A stretch of DNA of 64,000 nt from positions 3,410,001-3,474,000 of the forward strand of contig OZ244892.1 in the NCBI GenBank assembly GCA_965221465.1, read 5' to 3'. The notes under the pieces were generated by a model. The model did no database searches and had not been told where the DNA came from. It saw nothing but the letters and a program-made list of their open reading frames with translations. A program made the position numbers and the translations under genes. The DNA is from Azophilus sp965221465 (GTDB lineage: Bacteria > Pseudomonadota > Gammaproteobacteria > Pseudomonadales > Azotimanducaceae). Positions 35,769-45,006 of the stretch are shown in pieces (the first letter of the stretch is position 1; each line of letters starts with the position of its first letter).

Positions 35769-36847
35769 GGTCGAGGGTTCCGTTCGATTCGATCTGCGGC
35801 GCCATCGAGGACGCCAGCCAACAGTTTAACCGCGGGCGCCGGCATGCCGACAGGCTCGGTGTCGTCCGGGCGATACCAACGTGTTCGATCGCTCTCGGAG
35901 ACCTGTGCAGGCTGCTCGTCCAGATTCAGGTACACCGGTTCGATGTCCAGGCGGAAATGCGAAAACACGTGACGGAACACCGTTCCCACATGGCTCTGTC
36001 GCACGGACTGCTCGTCGATACCCAACTCCCGGCAGATTTCGCTCGAAGTGATTCGCTCGCCTCGCTGCGGCGGAGCCCAGAGCCCGCCCCAAACGCCGTC
36101 AGCGGGTCTCCGCTCCAGCAGGCAGGCGCCCGAGGGGGTGGTGATGACGAACATTCGTGCCTTGCGCAGGGGCCTCTTTCCGGCTTGGCGGCGCCTGGGA
36201 AAATCACCAGTGCGGCCGCTGGCAAAAGCGCGGCAGCGGCCTGCCAGCGGACAGGCATCGCACTTCGGCACCTGGCGCACGCAAACCGTCGCACCGAGGT
36301 CCATGATTGCCTGGGTGTATTGGCGCAGGCGGCGTTCCGGTGTGTGCGATTCGGCGTGCTTCCACAGCGTCTTGACGGTCGCAGACCGCGTGATGTCGCC
36401 CTCCACGGCATGGAAACGGGCGAGCACCCGCCTGACGTTGCCGTCGAGAATGGCAGCCCGTTCGCCGTACGCCAGAGCGAGAATCGCACCGGCCGTCGAG
36501 CGGCCGACGCCGGGCAGTGCCTCCAGCCCTTCGCGCGAGGCAGGGAACCCAGTGCCCGACTGTTCGATCTGGATGGCCGCCCCGTGCAGATTGCGCGCCC
36601 GCGCGTAGTAGCCGAGGCCCGTCCACAGGTGCAGCACTGCGTCGAGGTCGGCTTGGGCGAGACTGGCGACATCGGGGAATCGCGACATGAATCTTTCGTA
36701 GAAGGGGACGACCGTCTGCACCTGGGTCTGTTGCAACATCACCTCCGAGACCCATACCCGGTACGGCGTCGGGTCCCGTTGCCAGGGAAGGTCCTTGCGG
36801 CCGTGCTCGTCGAACCAGGCCAGCAAATTGCGCGCGAACCAGTCCAA
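35765..36847 (-). CDS. mutY: A/G-specific adenine glycosylase MutY
   Basis: A 360-residue repair enzyme that removes adenine mispaired with 8-oxoguanine. The helix-hairpin-helix with LPGVGRSTAGAILALAYGER, and the catalytic aspartate in ILDGNVRR, are clear. Four cysteines at CVRQVPKCDACPLAGRC ligate a 4Fe-4S cluster. The C-terminal NUDIX-like domain, which reads 8-oxoG, runs from about 230 to the end. A TTG (36847) is the only in-frame start at the usual place. The mutY 5' end and the asmA 3' end are jointly duplicated at 38226-38338. Confidence 0.95.
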   Translation of the reverse strand: MDWFARNLLAWFDEHGRKDLPWQRDPTPYRVWVSEVMLQQTQVQTVVPFYERFMSRFPDVASLAQADLDAVLHLWTGLGYYARARNLHGAAIQIEQSGTGFPASREGLEALPGVGRSTAGAILALAYGERAAILDGNVRRVLARFHAVEGDITRSATVKTLWKHAESHTPERRLRQYTQAIMDLGATVCVRQVPKCDACPLAGRCRAFASGRTGDFPRRRQAGKRPLRKARMFVITTPSGACLLERRPADGVWGGLWAPPQRGERITSSEICRELGIDEQSVRQSHVGTVFRHVFSHFRLDIEPVYLNLDEQPAQVSESDRTRWYRPDDTEPVGMPAPAVKLLAGVLDGAADRIERNPRP

Positions 36848-36914
36848 CGTACGCTCAGTTCCTTTCGTCCACGGTATCGCCCAGCTTGCGCAGGAGGGAG
36901 CGCGCCATGCCCTG
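36802..36914 (-). repeat. Direct repeat, left copy (mutY 5' end plus asmA 3' fragment)
   Basis: The 113 bases match 38226-38338 without gaps at 89 positions (about 79%). In this copy the mutY start is intact, while the asmA part is degraded. It encodes GMARSLLRKLGDTVDERN, against GMARSLLDKLGEALEEKE in the true asmA. Confidence 0.82.
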
Positions 36915-37164
36915 GTGTTGTTTCGGCGCCCGCGCTCCGATCAACCTGTGTGAGTCGCACGGTCGGGTATGGGTTTGGCCGATGTTCAACAGCATGCACT
37001 GAATGAACAGAATCGGATCGACCAGCGTCGACGCCATCGACGTTGCAGAGTGCCTCATACCAATCGCCATGCGCATGACAAATCGCTCTCTTCAAACAAG
37101 CTGCGGTCGTTCATTCTAGCCGGCATCCGCCACCGACTTTCGTCGCGCGGGCGTCGAGGCGGCG

Positions 37165-38200
37165 TCCTGCGCGGCCTCTACTCGGTCATCAAGGACTGCG
37201 ACGCGTACGTGCGCTTCACCCTGCTCACCGGGGTCAGCAAGTTCTCGAAGGTGAACTTGTTCTCGGGGCTGAACAACCTAATGGACATTACCCTCGACCC
37301 CGAGTTTGCCACCATCTGCGGCTACACGGAGGCAGACCTGGATACGGTGTTCGCCCCGGAGATGGCGGGCCTCGACCGCGGCGAGTGCGCGAGTGGTACA
37401 ACGGCTATAGCTGGCGGGGCGGGGAGCGGGTTTACAACCCCTTCGACGTTCTGCTGCTGTGCCGGCGACGCGAGTTCGGCGCCTGGTGGTTCGAGACAGG
37501 TACGCCCACGTTTCTGGTGGACATGCTCACCCGGCGCGGCATCAACACCTTCGAACTGCAGGGCATGGAGGCCGACGAGCGCCTGCTGTCGAGCTTCGAT
37601 GTGGACGAGATCGCCGTGGAGGCACTGCTGTTCCAGACCGGCTACCTCACCATCGAGGAATCGGCGTATCGAGGCGGGCGCATGCGCTATCGGCTCGGCT
37701 ACCCGAACCGGGAAGTGCGGCAGAGCCTCAACGACGTGCTGGTCGAGCGGCTGGCCGGCGGCGGCGAGAACCGGACGCTGCGTGCGGGGCGACTTTACGA
37801 CCACTTCCTCGCCGACGATCTGGCTGCGGTGGAGGCCGAGTTCCGGGCTGTGTTTGCCGGCATCCCGGCGGACTGGCACCGGCGCAACGACATCCGCAGG
37901 TTTGAAGGCTATTACGCCAGCGTGCTCTACGCTGCGCTCAACGCCTTGGGGATGGAACTGAGCGTGGAGGACGCCTCGTCAGTGGGACGGCTGGACCTGG
38001 CGATGCGCTTCGACGGCCGCGTGTACCTGTTCGAGTTCAAGGTGGTGGAGCGCGCCGGCAAGGATACTGCCCTGCAGCAGTTGAAAACGCGCGGCTACGC
38101 CGACAAGTATCGCCATCTCGGCGAGCCGATTCGCCTGGTCGGCATCGAGTTCAGCGAGGCGACCCGCAACATCAGTGGCTTCGATGTGGCTGAGGCTTAG
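37165..38200 (+). pseudogene. AAA-ATPase-like / PD-(D/E)XK family gene, 5'-truncated and frameshifted
   Basis: The remaining sequence matches the middle and C-terminus of DUF1703-type proteins (AAA-ATPase-like plus PD-(D/E)XK nuclease domain). It reads YSVIKDCDAYVRFTLLTGVSKFSKVNLFSGLNN, then VREWYNGYSW, and ends with FDGRVYLFEFKVV, the nuclease-like core. The N-terminal 150-200 residues with the Walker motifs are absent. The frame is broken near 37386, where one G seems lost (GCGAGTGCGCGAG in place of GCGAGGTGCGCGAG). After this the frame stays open to 38200. Direct repeats of the mutY/asmA junction flank it. Confidence 0.85.
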
Positions 38201-38225
38201 CCCGCTGCCGGTCGGACTCCGGGGC

Positions 38226-38338
38226 CGTACGCGTCGAACCAGGCCAGCAGCGTGCGCGCGAACCGCCCGGACGTACCCTCACTCCTTCTCTTCCAGGGCC
38301 TCGCCCAACTTGTCGAGCAGGGAGCGCGCCATGCCCTG
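38226..38338 (-). repeat. Direct repeat, right copy (asmA 3' end plus mutY 5' fragment)
   Basis: This is the partner of 36802-36914. Here the asmA end is intact and the mutY start is the decayed part: a remnant reads RFARTLLAWFDAYG, compared with WFARNLLAWFDEHG in MutY. Each copy preserves only the segment belonging to its functional gene. Confidence 0.82.
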
Positions 38339-39880
38339 ATATTTCTCCGGCACCTGCTCTTCGATCAACTCCTCGGGGTTTTTGCGCAGTGCCGCGTCGA
38401 CTTTCGCTTCCAAGGAGTCGAGCAGCGAATGCGCCGCTGCCCGTAACTCTTCGGGCACGTGCCGGTCGACGAGCTCCTTCGCGACCGCATTGCCCTCGGC
38501 CGCACCTGCTCCGAGCAGGGTGCGTTTTGCATCCAGCCGGCAACGCGGGTCGGCCGCCGAGCCGCGGCAGCGAAAATGGAAGCGCACGCCCGCCAATGCC
38601 GGGGCGAGGGGCAGGCCCCACTGCTCGATGCTGTCGCCCGGGTCGATGCTGCCGAGCAGCTTCAGCCGGTCTTCCTTGACGCGATAATCGCCCCTCGCTT
38701 CCACCCTGAGGCTATCCAGAGCGACGTTCAGTCTGTGCCGCTCGCCATCGACGACCCATGCGCCGTTCAGGCGTTCGTAGTTCAGCATCGCCGGCGCCGC
38801 CGTGGGCTTGCCGCCGGGATTCAGCAACTCCGCGGCTTCCGACAGCGGCTCGGTCAACAGGCTGCCGTCGATCTCTCCAGGCCCGGTGGAGAAGCGGGTA
38901 TCCGCATCGATCGAAGCCGCCAGGGCGGCCGGTGTGTTGCCCCTCATCCTGATGGCCCCCCCGAAGTCGACCGGCGCGCCGATGGGGCTTTCGGAGCCCA
39001 ACCACGCCGCCAGCCGGTGGCTGTCGACCTCGAGGAGCACCGGGCTCAAATCCAGGGTCACCGGCAAACTATTCACCCGCACGATGGCTTCCAGTTGCGC
39101 CGCGCCGCCGAGAAAGTCCGGCGCGTCCACGGAAAGTACGGTGGCGCCTTCCTTGTTGTCGAGCACGACGGTCACGTTTTCGAAGTTTTCGCCCCCGTAC
39201 TCGATTCGTTCGATCTCGCAACGGCCGTCCAAGTCGTATGCCCGCATGAATTCGATGGGCAGGACGCTGTTTTCCAGCGGCGCGAGCGGCGGCCAGAGCC
39301 TGCCGTTCGGCATCGCCTGCATGTCGCACCTGGCCGTTGCATCCCGCATCTGCAAGGAAAGATCGCGGACGCTGTAACGATCCGTTTCCAGCAACAGGGT
39401 GCCGTCGATGGTCGCCTCCAGGGGTTCCCGAGCCGGAGCCGTGTAGACCAGGCGCGCCTCCAGGCCGGACGGTTCGCCCAACCCGACGTTGCGGACGCCG
39501 ATGCGCGGAGCCCGCAGCAGACCGCCTTCGCCCTCGACTTCGAGTTCCCGAACCAGGGCTTCCTCGATACGCCACCGATCCGGATCACGGGGATTGCCGA
39601 CCAGGGAGACGAAATCCGGGCGAACGGCCAGCCGCTCCGCCGACCAGGCCCGGTCGAGGTGGGTTGCGTGCAAACCCTCGGCAACCAGCCACGGGGTCGG
39701 CATGAACTGCCAGGCAAGGCCACCGCGAATCTCCACGTGAATGCCGGTGCCTTTTTCGAGTTCTGCCAGCAACGCCGGCTTGAATCGATCGGCATCCTGT
39801 ACGAACCAGGCCAACCACCCGGCGACAGCCAACACTAGCGCCAATGCGGTGTATAGAAAGATTTTCAGAGTACTGCGCAT
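38279..39880 (-). CDS. asmA: AsmA family protein
   Basis: A 533-residue AsmA-like protein, anchored by an N-terminal membrane helix (residues 6-27) with the rest in the periplasm. The AsmA N-terminal signature is visible (RFKPALLAELEKGTGIHVEIRGGLAWQFMPTPWLVAEGL), as is a C-terminal AsmA_2-type region. Such proteins are linked to phospholipid transport between membranes and outer-membrane homeostasis. The C-terminal helix (ALRKNPEELIEEQVPEKYQGMARSLLDKLG) is partly repeated at 36869-36914. Confidence 0.9.
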   Translation of the reverse strand: MRSTLKIFLYTALALVLAVAGWLAWFVQDADRFKPALLAELEKGTGIHVEIRGGLAWQFMPTPWLVAEGLHATHLDRAWSAERLAVRPDFVSLVGNPRDPDRWRIEEALVRELEVEGEGGLLRAPRIGVRNVGLGEPSGLEARLVYTAPAREPLEATIDGTLLLETDRYSVRDLSLQMRDATARCDMQAMPNGRLWPPLAPLENSVLPIEFMRAYDLDGRCEIERIEYGGENFENVTVVLDNKEGATVLSVDAPDFLGGAAQLEAIVRVNSLPVTLDLSPVLLEVDSHRLAAWLGSESPIGAPVDFGGAIRMRGNTPAALAASIDADTRFSTGPGEIDGSLLTEPLSEAAELLNPGGKPTAAPAMLNYERLNGAWVVDGERHRLNVALDSLRVEARGDYRVKEDRLKLLGSIDPGDSIEQWGLPLAPALAGVRFHFRCRGSAADPRCRLDAKRTLLGAGAAEGNAVAKELVDRHVPEELRAAAHSLLDSLEAKVDAALRKNPEELIEEQVPEKYQGMARSLLDKLGEALEEKE

Positions 39881-39977
39881 GATCGCTAACCGGTCGATAC
39901 CCGAGTCGGATTAGATTGTATAGATTAGACTCTTCCACCAGCATCGTTTTCGTGAAATTGAATCGAATAGGTCCCCA

Positions 39978-40376
39978 TTGAGCGTCGGCACCTGGAACCC
40001 ATCGGAACAGATCACCGAGTTGAGCGCCCCGGTGCTCGACGAATTGCTGGCGGCTGCAGCGCGGCCCGCCGAAGAGGACTTCGGCCTGTCGCCGGCCGAC
40101 ATCCAGCGTCTCGCCGGATGCGCGCACACCAACCGGGTGAACTGGGCGGAACCGTCGCAGAGCCTCGACGACGATCAGGTGATCGCCCTGATCCGCTTCT
40201 ATACCCTGGCCGAGGGCCGATTTCCCGACTGGAAAGCAGGGGCGAACTCCCCGGTGATCGTACTCGCCAGGGCTCTGCGCAGCCGTGGCGCCTGGCCCGC
40301 CGAGTTGAACGCCTGGATCAGAAGCAACACCGACAACCGGTTTCTGCCCTACGGCAGCCTGATGGATCGGCTCTGA
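39978..40376 (+). CDS. Conserved hypothetical protein upstream of hisB
   Basis: A 132-residue soluble protein of unknown function, beginning with TTG (MSVGTWNPSEQITELSAPVL). It has a mixed helical sequence with a conserved-looking centre, VIALIRFYTLAEGRFPDWKAGANSPVI. No signal peptide or membrane segment is seen. It runs towards hisB with a 42-base gap on the same strand. I do not recognise a family with confidence. Confidence 0.7.
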   Translation: MSVGTWNPSEQITELSAPVLDELLAAAARPAEEDFGLSPADIQRLAGCAHTNRVNWAEPSQSLDDDQVIALIRFYTLAEGRFPDWKAGANSPVIVLARALRSRGAWPAELNAWIRSNTDNRFLPYGSLMDRL

Positions 40377-40418
40377 TATCCCGTATACTCGCCGCCGGCA
40401 GCAACCGGAGCCGATTTC

Positions 40419-41027
40419 ATGACAGCCGTGCCCAACGCCGCGCGCACCGCCAAGGTCACGCGGAATACCCGTGAAACGCAGATCGAGCTTGCCCTGAACC
40501 TCGACGGCACCGGTGCGAGCGACCTGCAGACCGGGTTGCCGTTTTTCGAGCACATGCTGACCCAGGTGGCCCGCCACGGGCTGGTCGACCTGACCTTGCG
40601 GGCCAGCGGCGATCTGGAGGTGGATGCGCACCACACCGTGGAAGACGTTGGCATCGTGCTCGGCCAGGCATTTGCGCAGGCGGTCGGCGACAAGCAGGGC
40701 GTTTCCCGCTACGGCCACGCCTACGTGCCCCTGGACGAAGCACTCTCCCGAGCGGTCATCGACCTGTCCGGCCGCCCGGGGCTCGAATACCGCTGCGACT
40801 ATGTGCGTTCCCGCATCGGCGACTTCGATGTCGACCTGCTGCGCGAATTCTTCCAGGGGTTCGTCAACCACGCCCAGGTTACCGTGCACCTCGACAATCT
40901 GCGCGGCACCAACGCTCATCACCAGGCCGAGACGCTGTTCAAGGCATTCGGACGGGCATTGCGGGCCGCAGTCGCCCTCGACCCGCGAATCGAGGGACGG
41001 GTGCCCTCGACCAAAGGTTCGCTGTAA
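40419..41027 (+). CDS. hisB: Imidazoleglycerol-phosphate dehydratase HisB
   Basis: A 202-residue monofunctional dehydratase of histidine synthesis. The paired metal-binding repeats are visible: FFEHMLTQVARHGLVDL with VDAHHTVEDVGIVLGQAF, and EFFQGFVNHAQVTVHL with GTNAHHQAETLFKAFGRAL. There is no phosphatase domain. In relatives, hisH and hisA follow directly; here a 149-base gap without a gene precedes hisA. Confidence 0.96.
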   Translation: MTAVPNAARTAKVTRNTRETQIELALNLDGTGASDLQTGLPFFEHMLTQVARHGLVDLTLRASGDLEVDAHHTVEDVGIVLGQAFAQAVGDKQGVSRYGHAYVPLDEALSRAVIDLSGRPGLEYRCDYVRSRIGDFDVDLLREFFQGFVNHAQVTVHLDNLRGTNAHHQAETLFKAFGRALRAAVALDPRIEGRVPSTKGSL

Positions 41028-41176
41028 CCGGACCCGTTCATGAGTGAACGACTGCTGTCGCCAATAGCAGCAATTCGGCGGGGCGCCCTGAGGTTCGCGC
41101 CACCCTGCGTTTTTTCTGCCGGCGCCGACCTTGCTACGTTCAATCACGCGGCGGAGCGGCTCAGGTCGCTTAGAGC

Positions 41177-41914
41177 ATGCTGCTGATTCCCGCCATCGAC
41201 CTGAAGGAAGGCCGGTGCGTGCGCCTGCAGCAGGGCCGGATGCAGGACGCCACCGTCTATTCCGACGACCCAGTGGCAATGGCGAAACGATGGGCGGAAT
41301 CCGGCTGCCGCCGGCTGCACATCGTCGATCTCGACGGGGCTTTCGCCGGACAGCCGAAAAACGGGGCTCTGGTCGCTCGAATCGTTGCAGCAGTGCCGGG
41401 CATACCCGTCCAGATCGGCGGCGGCATCCGCACGGCGGAGACCGCTCGCGCCTACTTCGAGGCAGGGGTGGAAGCCGTCATCGTCGGCACCAGCGCCGTG
41501 AAGGACCCCGGCTTCCTGCCCGAGATGGCGGCGGCGTTTCCCGGCAAAGTGCTGTTCGGTCTCGACGCCAGGAACGGCAGGGCCGCTACCTCCGGATGGG
41601 AGTTCACTTCCGGACACGGCGCCCTCGATCTGGCGGCGCGCACGGAAGCCGTGGACCTCGCCGGCATCGTCTATACCGACATCGATCGCGACGGCATGCT
41701 CTCCGGCCTGAACATCGAAGCCACTCTCGAACTGGCTGCAACAACCCCACTGCCCGTCATCGCTTCGGGGGGGCTCAACGACCTGGACGACCTGGCCCGC
41801 CTGAAGGCAGCCGACGACCAGGCAGGTCGGCTTCTTCTCGGCGCCATATCCGGACGGGCGCTCTATGCCGGGACGCTCGACTTTCGCGACGGACAGGCAT
41901 TGCTGGACGGCTGA
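41177..41914 (+). CDS. hisA: Phosphoribosyl-formimino-AICAR isomerase HisA
   Basis: A 245-residue half-barrel-repeat isomerase. Asp8 in LIPAIDLKEGRCVRL and the later aspartate in VYTDIDRDG are the catalytic acids. GGGIRT and IASGG bind the phosphates. The gene follows hisB, but neither hisH nor hisF is adjacent: upstream is 149 bases of non-coding DNA and downstream 289 bases before a convergent GH13 gene. Confidence 0.96.
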   Translation: MLLIPAIDLKEGRCVRLQQGRMQDATVYSDDPVAMAKRWAESGCRRLHIVDLDGAFAGQPKNGALVARIVAAVPGIPVQIGGGIRTAETARAYFEAGVEAVIVGTSAVKDPGFLPEMAAAFPGKVLFGLDARNGRAATSGWEFTSGHGALDLAARTEAVDLAGIVYTDIDRDGMLSGLNIEATLELAATTPLPVIASGGLNDLDDLARLKAADDQAGRLLLGAISGRALYAGTLDFRDGQALLDG

Positions 41915-42203
41915 CGCTCCGCCGGCGCACAAGGCACAACCCGGAGCAAGGCCAGGGTCACCCGAACGGGACCGACATTCGCTGGCCCGCAGCTTTACCA
42001 AATCCCTGATGCAGACACCCATTCACCCACGTAAGCGCGGCCGTGTTTTCCCTATGCGAGGGCTGCACCTTCGTGCTACCGGGTTGAAGGCTCTCCGGCC
42101 AACCCGAAGTCGAGTCGCAGGCCTGCATAGGCGCCTGGTTCGCAAAGCAACGCTTATGCGCCGGCTCAGGTTCGGCGCGACCACGGTTGGTGTGATGTGC
42201 GGG
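41915..42203. other. Gap after hisA without a recognisable gene
   Basis: These 289 bases occupy the place where hisF would be expected. I see no HisF similarity, no clear terminator and no match to repeat copies A-F. There are local inverted pairs (for example GCCTGCAT and ATGCGAGGGC) but none strong. Confidence 0.5.
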
Positions 42204-44873
42204 CTACCGCGCCGCTTCGCCGAGTGCGAAAAGCACATCGTCCATGATCTTCGGCTCGCCCGGTTCGCCGCCGCCGAAGAACCATTGGCTGGGCTCCGGC
42301 CTGATGTCGATGTAGTCGCCCTCCGCCGAAGATTCCCAGGTGGTGACGTAAATCCGGGTATTCGCCCAGTCTTCGACCCCGAGGGCCTCGCCGCGGTAGA
42401 AAAACGTGATCGTGCCGGCATTCTTGTCGGCCGTGACCCGCGGCGACACGCCAAGTTTCTCTCCCTGGCGGTTCACGCTGCTTCCGGCCGCACGGTAGGT
42501 ATAGCTGCTCCAACCCCGGGCGACATGGGCCAGGTCCCACGCCATCGAGTCCGGGGCGTTGGCATCGAGCAGGGGGAGCGCGGTCGAACCCTGCTGCCCC
42601 GGCAGGTCGAAGAACGTCGTCACCATGACATTGTCGAAGCCGAAGGGGGGCAGCCAGGGGGTGGTGATTTCGGCCATGGTCAAGGTGAGTTCGAGGTTTC
42701 GGCCGGCCGCAAGGGCTCGCACACCAAGAATCTCGCGCTGGCGGCTGCTCTCCGGTTGTTCCGGAATCAGATAACGCCCCGTCGGGCCATGGGCATCGTC
42801 CGGCGGGTCTTCCACAGAGACCGACAGCGTCGGTTCGGTCACCCGGCTCGTGTAGGCAATCCGCCTCGAAAGTTCGTTGCTTTGCGCCGAGTAGATCTCG
42901 ATGTGGTTGGTCGCCTCCCCAAGGTCGCGTACGGGGACGGTGACCCGCCAGAGGCCCTGTGCGTCCGACACGAAGTCGATACTCCGATCGATATTGCCGT
43001 TCAGGATGACGCGCAGGGGCGCACCGCCGGCGCCGACCTTCCCGGTCAATTCGAAATCCGCCTCGAAGGTCGCTCCCTCGACGGCTTCGGCATCGACGGC
43101 CACGGCCAGTTCGTCCGGCGCCATCGGCTCGAGATTTCGTTCCCCAGTGGGCCGAAACAGTACTATGGCTCGCGCCGGGAGGCTCAGGCTCAAACGGCCA
43201 TCCCCATCGGCAACCGCATCGCCGGCCCAGCGTTCTGCGAACAACGGCTCGACCCGGGTTCCCGCTTCCAGCCCGGCATCGAGGCGGTGCACGAGGATGC
43301 CGTGGGCGGCGCTGTTGATCAGCAGAATCGCAGCGTCTGCCCCCAGTTGCCGACGGTAGGCCAGGAGCCCGGGGCCGCTCGACTCGGATGCGAGAATCGT
43401 CAGGTCCCCCCGCCTCAAGACGTCGTGGTCGCGGCGCAGGGACGTCAGTCGCTGCAGGAAGCGGAAGTACCGCGAACCTTCGTCGAACGAGCCGGCTGCA
43501 TTTCGGTATCCCCCCGCAAACATCGCCTGACGCGCCTCCACGAGGCCTTGTTCGGTGCCCTGGTAGACGATCGGGATGCCGGGAATGGTGAACACCACGG
43601 CCAATGCCTGCTCGAGCGCGGCCGGAGGCGCGGTGGAAAGGAATCGTGCCGTATCGTGGTTGTCGACGAAATTGGGTATGACGAACGGGTCCCGGTAGCC
43701 TTCCATGAAGGCGGCAAGGCGATAGGCGAGGGCTGCCGTCTCCATGCCTTCGGCCAGCACCCGGCGGATGCCGTGATAGAGCGGGTAGCCCAGCATGGAG
43801 TTCGGCCCGAGCTGCCCGCCCCGTTCGAGGTAGCCCGCGACCCGGCGTTCCCCGGCATTGTCGTAGGGCTCGGAGATGGCCGTCGCTTCGCCGAAGGTCA
43901 GGAAGTGCTCCTTGCCCAGTTGACGCGCGTGCGCATAGACGCCGTCGTCATCCCGCAGGAAGCGGTTCCAGAACGCGAACGGCACCAGGCTGGCGGTGTC
44001 CATTCGGAAGGCATCGACGCCGAACTGCTCCACCCAGTACTTGTAGATCTCCTTGAACGCCGCGATCACCCGCGGGTTTTCGGTGTTGATGTCGCTGACG
44101 TGCCCGAGCGAGTAGTTGTGTTCCTGGTGCAGCGAGGAGAAATCCTGTATTCCGGGGGTCCAGTGGTAGATGTCCGCCGCGGCGTGCTCGGGGTTCAGCC
44201 GATCGATTAGATCGAACGGGTACTGGGTCGGCGCGGGCTGGTGGGAGCCCGGTTCCAGCAGGCGGAAGTTCTTCGCGGTGTCGTCTGGGTCGTATTCGCC
44301 GTCGTAGATGAAGAAGTTGCCGACGTGATTGGCGATGATGTCCTTTACCAGGTACATCCTCCGGCAATGCAGTTCGTGGGATAGCCGTTTGTAGTCCTCC
44401 GCCGTCCCGAAATGAGGGTCGATTTCCTGGAAGTGCGTCGGCCAGTAGCCGTGCCAGCCGGTGGCCTGATAAGGCGTGCTCCACCACTGGTTGGCAAACA
44501 CCGGCGAGACCCAGACGGCCGTGACGCCGAGCGTTTGCAGATAGTCGAGCCGGTCGACCAGGCCTTCGAGGTCGCCGCCGCTGAAGTGGGTCGGCAATGA
44601 CGGATCGTACTCGCCGAAACCCTGGTCGTTGTTGGACGGGTCGCCGTCGTTGAAACGGTCGAGCAACGCCATGTAGACGACCTGGTCGCGCCATTCGGGC
44701 GACGGCACGTGCAACAACGGCTCACCGGTGGAAGCGCAGGCATCGGACACGGCGGGCGTTGTCTGACGGCCGGCACTGGATTCCTGCATCTCGTCGGATA
44801 CGGCCGTTCCGCGATCTTCATCGGAACAGGCGGCAAGAGCGAGAGCCGCCACGGCAAGCAGGATCTTTCTCAT
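42204..44873 (-). CDS. GH13 alpha-amylase-type lipoprotein with glucodextranase-like C-terminus
   Basis: An 889-residue surface or periplasmic lipoprotein. The start at 44873 gives signal MRKILLAVAALALAAC with a lipobox cysteine. The GH13 barrel carries its key residues: nucleophile Asp in FGVDAFRMDTAS, acid Glu in LTFGEA, and the third acid in FVDNHDTARF. After the beta-sandwich domain C comes an Ig-like stretch. The last about 200 residues resemble the C-terminal binding domain of glucodextranase (DDAHGPTGRYL onward). It likely degrades alpha-glucans outside the cytoplasm. Confidence 0.87.
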   Translation of the reverse strand: MRKILLAVAALALAACSDEDRGTAVSDEMQESSAGRQTTPAVSDACASTGEPLLHVPSPEWRDQVVYMALLDRFNDGDPSNNDQGFGEYDPSLPTHFSGGDLEGLVDRLDYLQTLGVTAVWVSPVFANQWWSTPYQATGWHGYWPTHFQEIDPHFGTAEDYKRLSHELHCRRMYLVKDIIANHVGNFFIYDGEYDPDDTAKNFRLLEPGSHQPAPTQYPFDLIDRLNPEHAAADIYHWTPGIQDFSSLHQEHNYSLGHVSDINTENPRVIAAFKEIYKYWVEQFGVDAFRMDTASLVPFAFWNRFLRDDDGVYAHARQLGKEHFLTFGEATAISEPYDNAGERRVAGYLERGGQLGPNSMLGYPLYHGIRRVLAEGMETAALAYRLAAFMEGYRDPFVIPNFVDNHDTARFLSTAPPAALEQALAVVFTIPGIPIVYQGTEQGLVEARQAMFAGGYRNAAGSFDEGSRYFRFLQRLTSLRRDHDVLRRGDLTILASESSGPGLLAYRRQLGADAAILLINSAAHGILVHRLDAGLEAGTRVEPLFAERWAGDAVADGDGRLSLSLPARAIVLFRPTGERNLEPMAPDELAVAVDAEAVEGATFEADFELTGKVGAGGAPLRVILNGNIDRSIDFVSDAQGLWRVTVPVRDLGEATNHIEIYSAQSNELSRRIAYTSRVTEPTLSVSVEDPPDDAHGPTGRYLIPEQPESSRQREILGVRALAAGRNLELTLTMAEITTPWLPPFGFDNVMVTTFFDLPGQQGSTALPLLDANAPDSMAWDLAHVARGWSSYTYRAAGSSVNRQGEKLGVSPRVTADKNAGTITFFYRGEALGVEDWANTRIYVTTWESSAEGDYIDIRPEPSQWFFGGGEPGEPKIMDDVLFALGEAAR

Positions 44874-45006
44874 CCGCAAAAAATGACACAGCGCCCAGCG
44901 AAGTTCCAAAGTCAGCGCCATGAATACGATTGCAGCGTCTCTTCCGTCATTGTGGAGAGTGGGCACTGCCCTCCGGCCCAAAGGTCCGCCCGACGAGGCC
45001 GATTCG

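Noticed and set aside
36969..37390. An intact gene across the frameshift of the DUF1703 remnant
   Set aside because: The family motif VREWYNGYSW needs a frame change at about 37386, and the N-terminal ATPase half is missing, so it is a pseudogene.
41935..42203. A decayed gene or repeat after hisA
   Set aside because: No frame resembles HisF, and it matches none of the repeat copies A-F; only weak local inverted pairs are present.
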